Shown here piece by piece: positions 17,979 through 28,097 of a stretch of DNA of 64,000 nt. The translations under genes and the position numbers were made by a program. The stretch is taken from positions 1 to 64,000 of the forward strand of contig DAOTTO010000042.1 of assembly GCA_034437895.1 (NCBI GenBank). The letters run 5' to 3'. Each line of letters starts with the position of its first letter. The stretch's first letter is position 1. Under the pieces are notes generated by a model. The model was not told the origin of the DNA and did not search any database. It worked only from the letters and a program-made list of their open reading frames with translations. This DNA comes from JANRLJ01 sp034437895. GTDB lineage: Bacteria > Chloroflexota > Anaerolineae > Aggregatilineales > Phototrophicaceae.

Positions 17979-18440
17979 TTAATATTGATCTTTGAGTACA
18001 CGCCGGATTTCACGGTCAGAGTCGCGTTTTGCAATTGTCTCGCGTTTATCGTAGAGCTTTTTGCCTTTAGCCAGCGCGATTTCCACTTTGGCTAATCCAC
18101 GTTCTAAGAAAACCATCGTTGGCACAACCGTATAGCCGCGCTCACGCAGACCATCAATAATACGATTAATCTCTTTTCGCCGCAGCAGTAATTTGCGAGG
18201 ACGCACTGGGTCGGAATGACCGAATACACCAGCCTGTTCATAGGTGTTAATATGAACACCCATCAACCAGAGTTCGTTATTTTGTTCCTGAACAAACCCA
18301 TCTTGCAAATTGATCCTGTTGTCTCGAATCGATTTTATCTCTGAACCCATCAACACAATGCCGGCCTCATACTTATCATAGAGGAAGTATTCGTGTGATG
18401 CCTTGCGATTCCGTGCGATTATTTTCCGACCTTCACTCAT
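17979..18440 (-). CDS. smpB: SsrA-binding protein SmpB
   Basis: 153 residues, the usual length. It binds tmRNA and brings it to stalled ribosomes for trans-translation. Recognisable blocks are NRKASHEYFLYDKYEAGIVL, GSEIKSIRDNRINLQDGF and the basic C-terminal tail KGKKLYDKRETIAKRDSDRE. The start codon directly follows the TGA of the S41 protease gene (TGAATG), indicating one operon. No tmRNA gene was recognised in this window. Confidence 0.95.
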   Translation of the reverse strand: MSEGRKIIARNRKASHEYFLYDKYEAGIVLMGSEIKSIRDNRINLQDGFVQEQNNELWLMGVHINTYEQAGVFGHSDPVRPRKLLLRRKEINRIIDGLRERGYTVVPTMVFLERGLAKVEIALAKGKKLYDKRETIAKRDSDREIRRVLKDQY

Positions 18441-19670
18441 TCAACTTCCCTGCGCTTCTAACTGTTCCTGCAAATGACGCACTGCTTCCCCGATTTCGAT
18501 GTCACGTCCCGTCTCATCAGGAATCATGGCAATATTTGGTTGTAGACCTACGCCATCAATAACATGATGGTCGGGCGTGAACCATTCAGCCGATGTAACA
18601 TGCACCGAAGACTGATCGGACAAAGAAAAGATTTGCTGAATTGTACCTTTTCCGTAAGTCAGTTGACCAATAAGAATACCGCGCTCTTGATCTTGTATTG
18701 CACCGGCGACTATTTCAGCCGCACTTGCAGTCCCCCTATTTACGAGGACAACTAGTGGAATGTCCGCTATACTGCCAACTTCATCTGCTTCAAAGGGGCG
18801 TTCTTCAGCTTTGGTTTGCTCATATACTATTACACCTCCTTCTAAAAAGCGGCTAGCAACTTGAATCGACTCTTGCAACAGCCCACCCCCATTATTACGT
18901 ATATCGAGGACGAGACCCTCAATCACTGCGGATTGTAGTTCGCTAATTGCAGTATCCAGTTCGTCGGGTGTCCGGTTTGTAAACCGTAAAATCTGGATAT
19001 AACCTAACCGTTGATCCTCCGACAAAACACGCCAAAGAACCGAGGGGATATTGATAACTTGAAACGGGATAAAGACGTTAACATCCTCAGCTACGCCTTC
19101 ACGAGATACCGTAACTTCTACCCCATTATCATCCCTTACTTCACCACGTAATAACTGATCTACCGCATCCTGCTGTTCGGATAGTTCCAATACACGTCCA
19201 TTAACTGCACGTAGAATGTCGCCATCTTGAATACCTTTAGCCGCAGCCGGGCTATCGGGAAAAGGATACAGTGTAAATTCACCGGTAGCTGAACGCTGCA
19301 AACTCACCCCAATACCGCCGTATGTTCCGGCAAGTACCTGCGATTCACTTTGGGCAACAGGCGGATCAATAAAAAAAGTATTGCGATCCTCAAGCGATCC
19401 AAGTAAGCCTCGAATCGCCGCATATTGCCGTGTCGAATAGTCGGGTTGTTGGCGCAGGTAATTTTGATCCAGCAAGTACTGTACCTCATCTAATAATGGA
19501 TAGCTCGACTCTTCCGGCAAAGGCGTAGCGAAAACTGGCGACATGCGTATATCTACATAATCGCGCAGTAAGAATCCGGCGAAGAACACCAACGCTAAGA
19601 CGATGCCCAACAATGCGCCAAGCAAAATAGAGCGCGTATATTCTTTGTGTTTTTCTGAAGCGTTCTGCAT
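18441..19670 (-). CDS. S41 family C-terminal processing peptidase (CtpA-like)
   Basis: About 409 residues from the ATG at 19668-19670; the 27 extra residues of the longest frame are not protein-like. One N-terminal transmembrane anchor (GALLGIVLALVFFAGFLL), then a PDZ domain (GIGVSLQR to RAVNGR) and the S41 catalytic domain with nucleophile serine in NRGTASAAEIVAGA and general-base lysine in TYGKGTIQQ. Such enzymes cut C-terminal tails of envelope proteins. First gene of the operon S41-smpB-unknown-STAND. A TACAAT hexamer 17 bases after TTGGGT upstream on the minus strand is a possible promoter. Confidence 0.9.
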   Translation of the reverse strand: MQNASEKHKEYTRSILLGALLGIVLALVFFAGFLLRDYVDIRMSPVFATPLPEESSYPLLDEVQYLLDQNYLRQQPDYSTRQYAAIRGLLGSLEDRNTFFIDPPVAQSESQVLAGTYGGIGVSLQRSATGEFTLYPFPDSPAAAKGIQDGDILRAVNGRVLELSEQQDAVDQLLRGEVRDDNGVEVTVSREGVAEDVNVFIPFQVINIPSVLWRVLSEDQRLGYIQILRFTNRTPDELDTAISELQSAVIEGLVLDIRNNGGGLLQESIQVASRFLEGGVIVYEQTKAEERPFEADEVGSIADIPLVVLVNRGTASAAEIVAGAIQDQERGILIGQLTYGKGTIQQIFSLSDQSSVHVTSAEWFTPDHHVIDGVGLQPNIAMIPDETGRDIEIGEAVRHLQEQLEAQGS

Positions 19671-19786
19671 AACATTCACTTGTATAATTAGGACAGAATG
19701 AAATGGATTGTAGCATTGTCGAAAGCGAAACCCAACATGCAACCTATTCACTTTAGAATGGTTTTACATATGAGGACAATAATTTA

Positions 19787-21406
19787 ATGACTATCAAGCA
19801 TGACCCGCCGCTTGTCTTAATCGCTGACGATCAAATTCCAACGACAGTGATGTTAGAACGTGTTTTTGAGTATGAGGGGTATCAGGTCAAAAGCGTTTAT
19901 GACGGTCTCGCCGCCGTTGAAGCAGCTCACAGCCTTTTACCCGACCTCATTTTGTTGGATGTCAATATGCCGGGAATCACCGGCTTTGAGGTTCTTCGAC
20001 AGTTACGCGAACATCCAAATACGGCTAACATCCCGACAATTCTTATCACAGCAATGGGTGAATTATCCGATATTGTGCAAGGGTTGAATCTTGGGGCAGA
20101 TGACTATTTAAAAAAGCCATTTCATGCTCAAGAATTATTGGTTCGCGCCCAAAGCAAGATGAAATCCCGTAAATTAGAAGACAGCCTACTCCGGCGCAGG
20201 CAAGAACTAGAGGCGCTTTTACGAGTAAGTGAAGAACTTAACCAGCATTTGGAAGTTGATGACCTGCTGGGTTTTATTCTTTATCTGGCATTGGACTTGC
20301 TCCCTGGCGAGGCTGCGGCTATTTATCAAATCAACAAAGAAGGCAGCATTGTAGATCATCGTATCAAACGGAAAGATGGCACATCTACCGAAAATATCTT
20401 TGATACTGATGTTATTTTGCAATATTTCCTCGAAAACAATCAGGTCATCTTGTGGCCTGATGCCCCACCTGTGTTCTCGGAGTTTAACAGCGGCATGATT
20501 GCCCCCCTTCAATATGGCGGCAGTACACATGGCTTGCTGATGCTCGTCAACGATCAATCTTATGATGAAGATCAGCTTCGCCTTTTTAATGGCATCAGCA
20601 AGCAAGCAACTTTAGCGCTCCGTAATGCCGAACTCTACGCCATTCAAGCGAACTATGCCATGCACCTTGAAGATATGGTAGCAGAGCGCACCTCCGCGTT
20701 GCAATCTGCACAGCAAATGCTGATTCGTGCCGAGAAATTGGCTTCGGTAGGTCGTCTAGCCGCCAGCATTGCCCATGAAATCAACAATCCATTGATGCCC
20801 ATCCAAATTAACCTCGAACACATGATGGAAGATATTCATTCCGGTCATCCCATCGATGCTGAAGATATTGAACGCGCCCAAGAAAGCGTTGCGCGTATCC
20901 ATCGCATTGTTAATCGTTTGCTAGAATTTACAGGCAAGCGTCAAGCCGGGAGTTCGGACTTGCAACCTCTGGACTTGAACAAGCTGATCGACAGCATTAC
21001 TAGCCTCATTCGCAAAAGTTTCGAACAATCCAACATGAAAATTGTCTGCAATCTTTCTCCCCTACCTCAAATTTATGGGAATAAAGATCAACTTGAGCAA
21101 GTGCTGATGAATCTCGCCTTGAATGCAAAAGCGGCCATGAAAAAAGGCGGGATGCTAGAAATCAATACAACAATTCAAGCCGGCGAGGTGGTCATTGAAG
21201 TAAAAGACACAGGACATGGTATTCCGGCTGATATTATCGAGAATATCTTCGAGCCGTTTGTTTCAACAAAAGAAGAAGGCACTGGGCTAGGCCTCTTCAT
21301 CAGTTACGGCATTATTCAGAATCACAATGGCACAATTCAAGTTCAGAGCGAGGTGGGCAAAGGCACAAATTTTATTCTGCGTTTGCCCATTTCAAATGTG
21401 AGCTAA
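19787..21406 (+). CDS. Hybrid sensor histidine kinase: receiver, GAF, HisKA, HATPase
   Basis: 539 residues, soluble. An N-terminal receiver domain has phospho-acceptor Asp58 (LLDVNMPG) and the conserved Lys in LKKPF. A linker coiled coil and a GAF-like domain (~150-285) follow. The dimerisation domain carries His330 in SIAHEINNP. The ATPase domain has N box [12 protein letters not shown]1 DTGHGIP and EEGTGLGL. A receiver at the N-terminus means the kinase is itself likely an intermediate of a phosphorelay. It is alone, with no partner regulator beside it, and diverges from the S41 operon. Confidence 0.88.
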   Translation: MTIKHDPPLVLIADDQIPTTVMLERVFEYEGYQVKSVYDGLAAVEAAHSLLPDLILLDVNMPGITGFEVLRQLREHPNTANIPTILITAMGELSDIVQGLNLGADDYLKKPFHAQELLVRAQSKMKSRKLEDSLLRRRQELEALLRVSEELNQHLEVDDLLGFILYLALDLLPGEAAAIYQINKEGSIVDHRIKRKDGTSTENIFDTDVILQYFLENNQVILWPDAPPVFSEFNSGMIAPLQYGGSTHGLLMLVNDQSYDEDQLRLFNGISKQATLALRNAELYAIQANYAMHLEDMVAERTSALQSAQQMLIRAEKLASVGRLAASIAHEINNPLMPIQINLEHMMEDIHSGHPIDAEDIERAQESVARIHRIVNRLLEFTGKRQAGSSDLQPLDLNKLIDSITSLIRKSFEQSNMKIVCNLSPLPQIYGNKDQLEQVLMNLALNAKAAMKKGGMLEINTTIQAGEVVIEVKDTGHGIPADIIENIFEPFVSTKEEGTGLGLFISYGIIQNHNGTIQVQSEVGKGTNFILRLPISNVS

Positions 21407-21427
21407 GTTCATGCTGGTGTGCTTAGG

Positions 21428-22792
21428 TTATCCTATTGCACGCCACCGTCCACGAAACTCTTCCTCAGTAAAGTTGCCGTCGGAAAACCCAATTGCGTCG
21501 TTAATGTCTACAGCGATCACACTCAAAGTAGTGTTATCGGCGCAGTTGATTAATCGTACTCCCACAGAGTCGGCTTCACTTGTGAAAATACGACTCTCAC
21601 GAGCAAGGATATACATCGACTGGGACAGATTATCCCGCAGAATAGTACCCGATTGACTGCACACAGAAACGAGCAGGGTTCGGCCTAATGGTGTTTCAAC
21701 AATACCCGCACTGTTTTCAACGATTTCCAGATTGCCTAATGCCGAATAAAGGGCATCAAAATTCGCATTAGGATCGCTTGTTGGTGGGACTGTGGGCGGC
21801 ATGAGGATATTTGTAGCTGTTGGCTCAGGTGATGCAGTGGGTTCAATGACTGTCGCTGTGGCAGCTTCGATAATACCACTGTCATCCGTACTTACGGCCT
21901 GTGTAGTCGAAGTACTAACGATAATCTCAATTGTAGGTACTGATGTTGCCAAAGTTGAAATCTCGGTGGGTAATTCTTCCTGTGTTGCTGTAAGAGATGG
22001 CCGTGTTTCAACTGTTGCGTCTTCGGCAAGCGCCTCCGCTGTTTCGGCGACTTCTTCAAGTGTTGGCTCAAAGCTGGGGGTCTCTACAACAATGACAATG
22101 GCTTCTGTGCCCTCCGAAGTCATTGTCGAACCTGTCCCTCCGATAGCTGACTCAGCCGTCACTTGATTGCTTTGTGCGACATTTGTCGGTACGGGTGTCG
22201 TGTCTTGTTCGTCATTATCACCAAATGGATTAATAATGACAAAAACAAATACCAATAACAGGACGAGTGCCGCTGCGAAGGCTAACGCGAGGATTGCACC
22301 GCGTCGGCTTGTATCTTCCTTAGCCTTTTCTTTATCATAATTAACACGATCTAAATCATCATCGTCAAAAAGGCCTTCGATGTCTAAGTCATCATCATCG
22401 AATTGTGTGGCTTTCGACGCGGTATCCAAATCACTAAAGTCATCTGCGTTGCTCAATGAGGTCAGTTTCCGAGATGCGGCGGGAGTTGCTACTTCGTCGT
22501 CTAAGTCAAAATCGTCAAATTCATCGCCCATTTCCGAGCTAGTGCTGATTTGGCGAAGTGTTTGCTGCAAATCACTTGCGCCGGAATATGCTGGATCAAT
22601 TCGCAGCACATTATCCAGCGCTTCTTGCGCCTTAGCTTCATCGTCTACAGCATGGGCATAAATCCACCACACATCCGCATTATCCTGATTGGAAGCTAAC
22701 AGAGGCTCCAACATAGATCGTGCCTCGCTCAAACGGTCTTGTTCGATAAGGTCAAACGCCTTCGACAAGTCCTGATTTGTCACGTTGCTCAT
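21428..22792 (-). CDS. TPR-like protein with single TM helix and long Ser/Thr-rich external region
   Basis: 454 residues from the ATG at 22790-22792, chosen for its GGAGG nine bases upstream. The cytoplasmic part is a short tetratricopeptide-like pair (~5-75) and a very acidic linker (runs of Asp to ~150). Next comes one transmembrane helix (GAILALAFAAALVLLLVFVF), a long low-complexity Thr/Ser/Pro-rich stretch and a folded C-terminal domain of ~120 residues. Topology is N-in, C-out. Unassigned family. Convergent with the hybrid kinase; the stop codons are about 20 bp apart. Confidence 0.75.
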   Translation of the reverse strand: MSNVTNQDLSKAFDLIEQDRLSEARSMLEPLLASNQDNADVWWIYAHAVDDEAKAQEALDNVLRIDPAYSGASDLQQTLRQISTSSEMGDEFDDFDLDDEVATPAASRKLTSLSNADDFSDLDTASKATQFDDDDLDIEGLFDDDDLDRVNYDKEKAKEDTSRRGAILALAFAAALVLLLVFVFVIINPFGDNDEQDTTPVPTNVAQSNQVTAESAIGGTGSTMTSEGTEAIVIVVETPSFEPTLEEVAETAEALAEDATVETRPSLTATQEELPTEISTLATSVPTIEIIVSTSTTQAVSTDDSGIIEAATATVIEPTASPEPTATNILMPPTVPPTSDPNANFDALYSALGNLEIVENSAGIVETPLGRTLLVSVCSQSGTILRDNLSQSMYILARESRIFTSEADSVGVRLINCADNTTLSVIAVDINDAIGFSDGNFTEEEFRGRWRAIG

Positions 22793-22900
22793 TTTAGTGA
22801 GCCTCCCCATTTTGCCGAATAAATGATGACTATAAACACTTGGATAATGAGGCAGTTTACATCCAACTTGAGTCATCCGCAACTTAAATAATTGTGACAG

Positions 22901-22925
22901 CAAAAAACCCGCTTAATTTGCGGGT
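22901..22925 (-). terminator. Intrinsic terminator after tRNA-Leu
   Basis: Stem ACCCGC (22907-22912) / GCGGGT (22920-22925); on the minus strand it runs straight into TTTTTT. A textbook rho-independent terminator 12 bp past the tRNA. Confidence 0.85.
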
Positions 22926-22936
22926 CTTTGCTTTGT

Positions 22937-23018
22937 TGCCCCGGAGAGGACTTGAACCTCCATCCCGTAAAGGACACGGCCCTCAACCGTGCGCGTCTGC
23001 CAGTTCCGCCACCGGGGC
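22937..23018 (-). tRNA. tRNA-Leu (anticodon GAG)
   Basis: 82-nt class II tRNA on the minus strand. The acceptor is GCCCCGG / CCGGGGC with discriminator A. The anticodon arm CACGG/CCGTG surrounds loop TTGAGGG, giving GAG. A variable arm and T-arm GGTTCAAGTCC are present. CCA is not encoded. It is framed by a near-perfect promoter and a terminator, so it is its own transcription unit. Confidence 0.94.
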
Positions 23019-23032
23019 TTGAGAATAAGACA

Positions 23033-23060
23033 ATTATACTCGTCTGGAACACAGTGTCAA
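23033..23060 (-). promoter_or_regulatory. Strong sigma-70 promoter of tRNA-Leu
   Basis: On the minus strand exact TTGACA (23055-23060) and exact TATAAT (23033-23038) are 16 bases apart. The expected start falls about 8 bases before the mature tRNA. Confidence 0.85.
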
Positions 23061-23128
23061 TCCTTTTAAGATCAACGGGGTTATCGATACAATAGAGTGA
23101 TTGCAATGACATCGAGGACTGATTAATC

Positions 23129-24157
23129 ATGCGGATTGTATTGGATGCAATGGGGACAGACGAGTGTCCCGTGCCGGATGTTGCTGGGGCAATTTTAGCA
23201 GCACGCGAATCAGGCGATACAATAATTCTTGTAGGTGATGAATCATTGATCCGGCGAGAGATCAATAAACAGCGCATCGATCAGCTAAAACTAGAAGTTG
23301 TCCACGCTAACCAAGTCATTACAATGGATGATAAACCCTCGCTTGTCGGTAAAGCAAAACCCGACTCCTCCATGCACATTGGTCTCCGTTTAGTTCAAGA
23401 CCATTCTGCCGATGCCTTTGTGACCGCCGGTAATACGGGCGCAGCTCATGCGATTGCTATGTTATTTGCGCTGCATCGTATCCCCGGCATCCGCCGTCCA
23501 GCGTTAAGTGGCATATTCCCTTTCAATCAACATCCAATCACATTTTTAGATATTGGTGCCAATACCGATTCTAAAGCCGACTGGTTGGCTCAATTTGCCC
23601 TCATGGGACATGTATATGCCCAAAATGCACTTGGGATAAATCGCCCTCGTGTGGGTCTACTCTCTAACGGTGAAGAAGAAGGCAAAGGGACACAAGCGAT
23701 ACGTGAAGCCAACACCATGTTACAGCAGTTGCCGCCTTCTTTGCTCAATTTTATCGGCAATATAGAACCAAAAGACATTATGCACGGCAATATTGATGTC
23801 GTCGTTAGCGATGGCTTTACTGGCAACATCCTTATCAAAACATTTGAATCCTCCACGCGCTACCTAGTCAACGTCCTTCGTGACGAAATGCGGCGTAATG
23901 TGTTTTCAACATTAGGCGGGCTTTTAGCAAGGCCAGCTTTTAATCAGGCTCGCCGCAAACTAGATACTGCCGAGGTCGGCGGCGCACCCTTACTCGGCGT
24001 AAATGGGGTTGTCATTATCGCACATGGACGCTCAACCCCTTATGCCATCAAAAATGCCCTCCTCCAAGCCCATAAAGCGGTGGAAGGTCATATTATCCAA
24101 GCAATTGAAGAAGGCGTTTCAGCTTTAGATATCAACCATTTAGAGAGTGAACGCTAG
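23129..24157 (+). CDS. plsX: Phosphate acyltransferase PlsX
   Basis: 342 residues, family length. Converts acyl-ACP and phosphate to acyl-phosphate for phospholipid synthesis at the inner face of the membrane. The start MRIVLDAMGTDECPVPDVAGA, AFVTAGNTGAAHA, DIGANTD and SDGFTGNILIKT are diagnostic. Followed after 15 bp by fabF, a common fatty-acid/phospholipid pairing. A TACAAT element at 23088-23093 may be its -10. The gene diverges from tRNA-Leu. Confidence 0.95.
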   Translation: MRIVLDAMGTDECPVPDVAGAILAARESGDTIILVGDESLIRREINKQRIDQLKLEVVHANQVITMDDKPSLVGKAKPDSSMHIGLRLVQDHSADAFVTAGNTGAAHAIAMLFALHRIPGIRRPALSGIFPFNQHPITFLDIGANTDSKADWLAQFALMGHVYAQNALGINRPRVGLLSNGEEEGKGTQAIREANTMLQQLPPSLLNFIGNIEPKDIMHGNIDVVVSDGFTGNILIKTFESSTRYLVNVLRDEMRRNVFSTLGGLLARPAFNQARRKLDTAEVGGAPLLGVNGVVIIAHGRSTPYAIKNALLQAHKAVEGHIIQAIEEGVSALDINHLESER

Positions 24158-24172
24158 GCTATTGGAGTTATT

Positions 24173-25435
24173 ATGGAATTGTTGCGAAACGGACGGCATC
24201 GCGTCGTCATCACAGGCTTGGGCGCAATCACCCCCTTGGGTACAGTTAAATCGCTCTGGGAAGGCTTATTGCAAGGCAAATCAGGCATCCGGCGACTAGA
24301 AACAATCGTAACCGATCATGTTTCTATAAAAATTGGCGGCGAAGTGCGTAATTTTAATGCGTCGGACTATATAGAGCATAAAGAATCGCGCCGGATGGGC
24401 CGTGCTTCTCAATTCGCAGTTGCCGCTGCTAAAATGGCAGTGGAAGATGCTGGATTAACGCCAAGCGAAATCGAATTAGAAGGTGAACGTGTCAGCGTGA
24501 TTATTGGTACATCACTTGGCTCGCATGAAATGTCGGAACAAAATACGTTCAAATATAAAACAACAGGTTATCGCAAACCAAACCCCTTAGCACTCATTAA
24601 TGCATTGCCCAATATGCCAGCACATTATGTGAGTCGGTTTTTTCGCGCTTTAGGCCCCCTCCTAACACCTTCGACGGCTTGTGCATCTGGGACGCAATCC
24701 ATTGGTGAAGCGACTGATTACATCCGCAACGGCAGATCAGATGTCGTCATCGCTGGTGGTGTAGAGGCGATTCTGCAAGATTATACACTCGCAGGTTTCG
24801 ATGCCATGAACGCCTTAGCGACAGAATATAATGATGATCCAGAACATGCCAGCCGCCCCTTCGATAAAAATCGCTCAGGCTTTATTTTTAGTGAAGGATG
24901 TGCGGTTGTCATCCTAGAGAGTCTATCTCATGCCCTTAAACGCGGCGCACGTATTTATGCTGAAGTATTAGGCCATGCAGCTTCTTCGGATGCCTACCAT
25001 GTGGCTGTACTTGATCCCGAAGGACGCGGTGCAATCCGTGCCATGCGGTGGGCGTTGGACGATGCTCATCTCCCTACCGATAAAATTGACTATATCAATG
25101 CACATGGCACATCCACCCAAGCCAATGATGCGATGGAAACGTTAGCGATCAAGCATGTTTTTGGTGAGATTGCCTACAATATTCCAGTCAGTTCAACGAA
25201 AAGTATGTTGGGTCATGCGCTCGCTGGTTCGGGTGCCATTGAGGTCGTCGCATGTGCTTTGAGCCTTATTCATCAAGTGATTCATCCGACTATCAATTAT
25301 GATACGCCCGACCCAGATTGTGATTTAGATTATGTGCCTAATCAGGCGCGTGATACACAGGATATGAAACATATTCTCTCCAATAGTTTCGGTTTAGGTG
25401 GGCAGAATGCCACCATCATACTAGGGCGGATTTGA
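24173..25435 (+). CDS. fabF: 3-oxoacyl-ACP synthase II FabF
   Basis: 420 residues, condensing enzyme that elongates acyl-ACP with malonyl-ACP. The catalytic triad is complete: Cys170 in STACASGT, His311 in NAHGTST and His348 in SMLGHALAG. The N-terminal VVITGLGAITPLG and C-terminal SNSFGLGGQNA are typical. Lies 15 bp after plsX. The ACP gene acpP is elsewhere in the window (50503-50745). Confidence 0.94.
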   Translation: MELLRNGRHRVVITGLGAITPLGTVKSLWEGLLQGKSGIRRLETIVTDHVSIKIGGEVRNFNASDYIEHKESRRMGRASQFAVAAAKMAVEDAGLTPSEIELEGERVSVIIGTSLGSHEMSEQNTFKYKTTGYRKPNPLALINALPNMPAHYVSRFFRALGPLLTPSTACASGTQSIGEATDYIRNGRSDVVIAGGVEAILQDYTLAGFDAMNALATEYNDDPEHASRPFDKNRSGFIFSEGCAVVILESLSHALKRGARIYAEVLGHAASSDAYHVAVLDPEGRGAIRAMRWALDDAHLPTDKIDYINAHGTSTQANDAMETLAIKHVFGEIAYNIPVSSTKSMLGHALAGSGAIEVVACALSLIHQVIHPTINYDTPDPDCDLDYVPNQARDTQDMKHILSNSFGLGGQNATIILGRI

Positions 25436-25510
25436 TTTTGTGTTTAATCCCTATGATGTTAAGGTCATGTTGGTTACAATAAGTGCTATGATGACGATCA
25501 AGGATTTTTA

Positions 25511-26875
25511 ATGACAAAAGTAACTATTGTTGGGGGCGGATTAGCCGGCTCAGAAGCAGCATGGCAGATTGCCGAGCGTGGTTTCGATGTAGACCTTTAC
25601 GAGATGCGTCCACACAAAACGACGGGAGCGCATGTTTCAGATCGTTTAGCCGAACTCGTATGTAGCAATTCACTCGGCTCAAAATTGCGTGACCGTGCCA
25701 CTGGCCTTTTACAGCATGAATTACGTTTGATGGGTTCAAAGCTGATTGAATGCGCCGATCAAGCCGCAGTTCCGGCGGGTGGTGCTTTAGCGGTGGATCG
25801 TGAGCTATTCGCGCAATACGTCACAGAATCGCTTCTAAATCATCCTCGCATCAATTTGGTGCGGAATGAAGTTACCTCTATTCCTGATGGCCCATCCATT
25901 ATCGCCACTGGCCCTCTTACATCCCCTATACTTGCTGCCGACATCGCCCGTCTTTCTAGCCAAGAATATCTGTACTTTTATGATGCAATCTCACCCATTG
26001 TGACCTTGGAAAGCATCAATATGGATGTTGCATTTCGCGCAAGTCGTTATGAACGCGGTGATGAAGACGAGGGCGACTATATCAATTGCCCGATGAATCT
26101 TGCAGAATACACACGCTTCGTTGAGGAACTCCGATCTGCCGAAACAACCGAATTGCGTGATTTTGAGCGCGAAGACCCGCATTTTTTTGAGGGCTGCCTC
26201 CCCATTGAACAGCTTGCTGCGCGGGGTGAGAACACATTAGCGTTTGGCCCGATGCGGCCTATCGGATTACGTAATCCCCATACAAATCAGCGTCCTTATG
26301 CTGTGGTTCAACTACGCCGCGATAATCTAGCCGGAAGCCTCTATAATATCGTTGGCTTTCAAACTAATATCCGCTGGGGACAGCAAGAGGCTGTATTACG
26401 GCTTATTCCTGGCCTCGAACAAGCAGAATTTGTCCGATTGGGGCAAATGCACCGCAATACGTTTTTGAATGCACCTACCCTGCTTTATGCCACCATGCAG
26501 TTTCGCGAACGCAATGATCTCTATTTCGCCGGACAAATTACAGGCGTAGAAGGCTATATCGGTAATGTAGCGACAGGGCTTGTCGCGGCGGTCAATCTAG
26601 CGCGCCGCTTACAAGATAAATCGGATTGGGTTTTACCACAAACAACAATGCTCGGTGCGCTCTGTCATTATGTAACCCATGCCGAGCCAAAACACTTTCA
26701 GCCTATGAAGGCTAATTTTGGGATTTTGCCGGAATTAGCGCAGCGTGTTAAAAGCAAGCACGATCGCTATATCGCTTATGCCGATCGTGCGCTCAATGAT
26801 CTTCAACATAACGTTGAAGCATTAGACGATCCCTACTTCGATAAAATGCGCCCGCTGCAAATCCAAATGCTGTAA
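25511..26875 (+). CDS. trmFO: Folate-dependent tRNA U54 methyltransferase TrmFO (Gid)
   Basis: 454 residues. Uses methylenetetrahydrofolate and FAD to make ribothymidine at tRNA position 54. The N-terminal FAD motif is [15 protein letters not shown], followed by [15 protein letters not shown] and LVCSNSLGS, which contains the conserved cysteine. The later block [16 protein letters not shown] (here [16 protein letters not shown]) is also diagnostic. It sits 76 bp after fabF and 31 bp before the aminotransferase, probably in the same transcript. Confidence 0.95.
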   Translation: MTKVTIVGGGLAGSEAAWQIAERGFDVDLYEMRPHKTTGAHVSDRLAELVCSNSLGSKLRDRATGLLQHELRLMGSKLIECADQAAVPAGGALAVDRELFAQYVTESLLNHPRINLVRNEVTSIPDGPSIIATGPLTSPILAADIARLSSQEYLYFYDAISPIVTLESINMDVAFRASRYERGDEDEGDYINCPMNLAEYTRFVEELRSAETTELRDFEREDPHFFEGCLPIEQLAARGENTLAFGPMRPIGLRNPHTNQRPYAVVQLRRDNLAGSLYNIVGFQTNIRWGQQEAVLRLIPGLEQAEFVRLGQMHRNTFLNAPTLLYATMQFRERNDLYFAGQITGVEGYIGNVATGLVAAVNLARRLQDKSDWVLPQTTMLGALCHYVTHAEPKHFQPMKANFGILPELAQRVKSKHDRYIAYADRALNDLQHNVEALDDPYFDKMRPLQIQML

Positions 26876-26906
26876 CTTTTTTTATGATCAATTCTTGGAG
26901 TTGATA

Positions 26907-28073
26907 ATGCCTTCTCAATCTGCACGGCTAGACGCATTACCCGCTTATGTCTTTGTCGCCATTAGTGAGCGTATCCGGCAGTTAGAAGCTGAGGGCATAC
27001 AAGTCGTGCGTTTGGATATCGGCAACCCGGATATGCCCCCCCCTAGCGCTGTGATCGAGTCCCTAGCGGATTCAGCGCGTTATCCCGAAAATCATGGCTA
27101 TTCAGGCTATCGCGGAACAGCTTCGTTCCGTCAAGCAATCGCCCAATACTATAAGACTCGTTTTCAAGTAACGATCAATCCCGAAACCCAAGTATTGCCC
27201 GTCATTGGTAGTAAGGAAGGTATTGTTAATCTATCACTCGCTTATCTTGACAGAGGCGATCTCGCATTAGTCCCAAGCATCAGTTACCCTGCATATGCGC
27301 TCGGCGCACAACTTGCTGGTGCCGATGTGCATTGGATACCTACTAACGCCACGACGAATTATTTACCCGATGCATCTAGCATTCCCAGCGAGATTGCGCG
27401 TCGCACGAAGTTATTCTGGGTAAATTATCCGAATAACCCAACAGGTGCGACAACCGATTTAGCTTTTTATCATGACATTCTTGAATATTGTATTGCCAAT
27501 GATATTCTACTCGTCTCTGATAATCCCTATGTGGAAGTAACCTTCGATGGTTATATCGCGCCAAGCCTTCTCCAAGTACCTAACGCTTCCGATCACGCTG
27601 TAGAGTTTATTTCATTTTCTAAAAGTCATAATATGGCAGGGTGGCGGCTTGGCGCAGCCGTCGGCTCACCCCAAGCCCTGAAGACATTACTCCAAGTCAA
27701 AAGCAATATGGATAGCGGCCATTTTAAATCCATTTACGATGCCGGGATCACAGCATTGGAAACCCCACAGTCTTGGATTGAAAGTCGCAATCGCATTTAT
27801 CAGCAGCGTCGCGATCGCGTAATTGCTGCCTTGCCGGAAATCGGTCTGGAAGCAGAAACGCCTAAAGGGTCGCTTTATATTTGGGCAAAAGTGCATGAAG
27901 GGGATGCTGATAGCTATATAGAACACGCCCTCACGGAAGCACACGTAACATTCGCACCTGGGTCAGCTTACGGCCCCGATGGTAAAGGCTACATACGCAT
28001 TAGCTTGGGTGTCGAAGATAACCAACTCAACCAAGCCATCAATAATCTTAAATCGTGGTATGCTAAAGTATAA
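26907..28073 (+). CDS. Class I/II PLP aminotransferase, LL-diaminopimelate aminotransferase-like
   Basis: 388 residues from the ATG at 26907, six bases after GGAG; an upstream TTG in frame is less likely. Fold-type I aminotransferase with PLP-contacting segments GSKEGIVNL, NYPNNPTGA, SDNPY, Schiff-base lysine in SFSKSHNMAGWRLG and C-terminal arginine in YIRISLG. The closest families I recognise are DapL-like and aspartate/alanine aminotransferases; exact substrate cannot be settled. The gene lies between trmFO and hflX. Confidence 0.85.
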   Translation: MPSQSARLDALPAYVFVAISERIRQLEAEGIQVVRLDIGNPDMPPPSAVIESLADSARYPENHGYSGYRGTASFRQAIAQYYKTRFQVTINPETQVLPVIGSKEGIVNLSLAYLDRGDLALVPSISYPAYALGAQLAGADVHWIPTNATTNYLPDASSIPSEIARRTKLFWVNYPNNPTGATTDLAFYHDILEYCIANDILLVSDNPYVEVTFDGYIAPSLLQVPNASDHAVEFISFSKSHNMAGWRLGAAVGSPQALKTLLQVKSNMDSGHFKSIYDAGITALETPQSWIESRNRIYQQRRDRVIAALPEIGLEAETPKGSLYIWAKVHEGDADSYIEHALTEAHVTFAPGSAYGPDGKGYIRISLGVEDNQLNQAINNLKSWYAKV

Positions 28074-28097
28074 AAATCAATCTAGTACCGGATAAAT

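Noticed and set aside
17975..18034. N-terminal extension of the unknown gene into smpB
   Set aside because: It would need a TTG start with no ribosome site and 56 bp overlap; the ATG at 17974 follows smpB cleanly.
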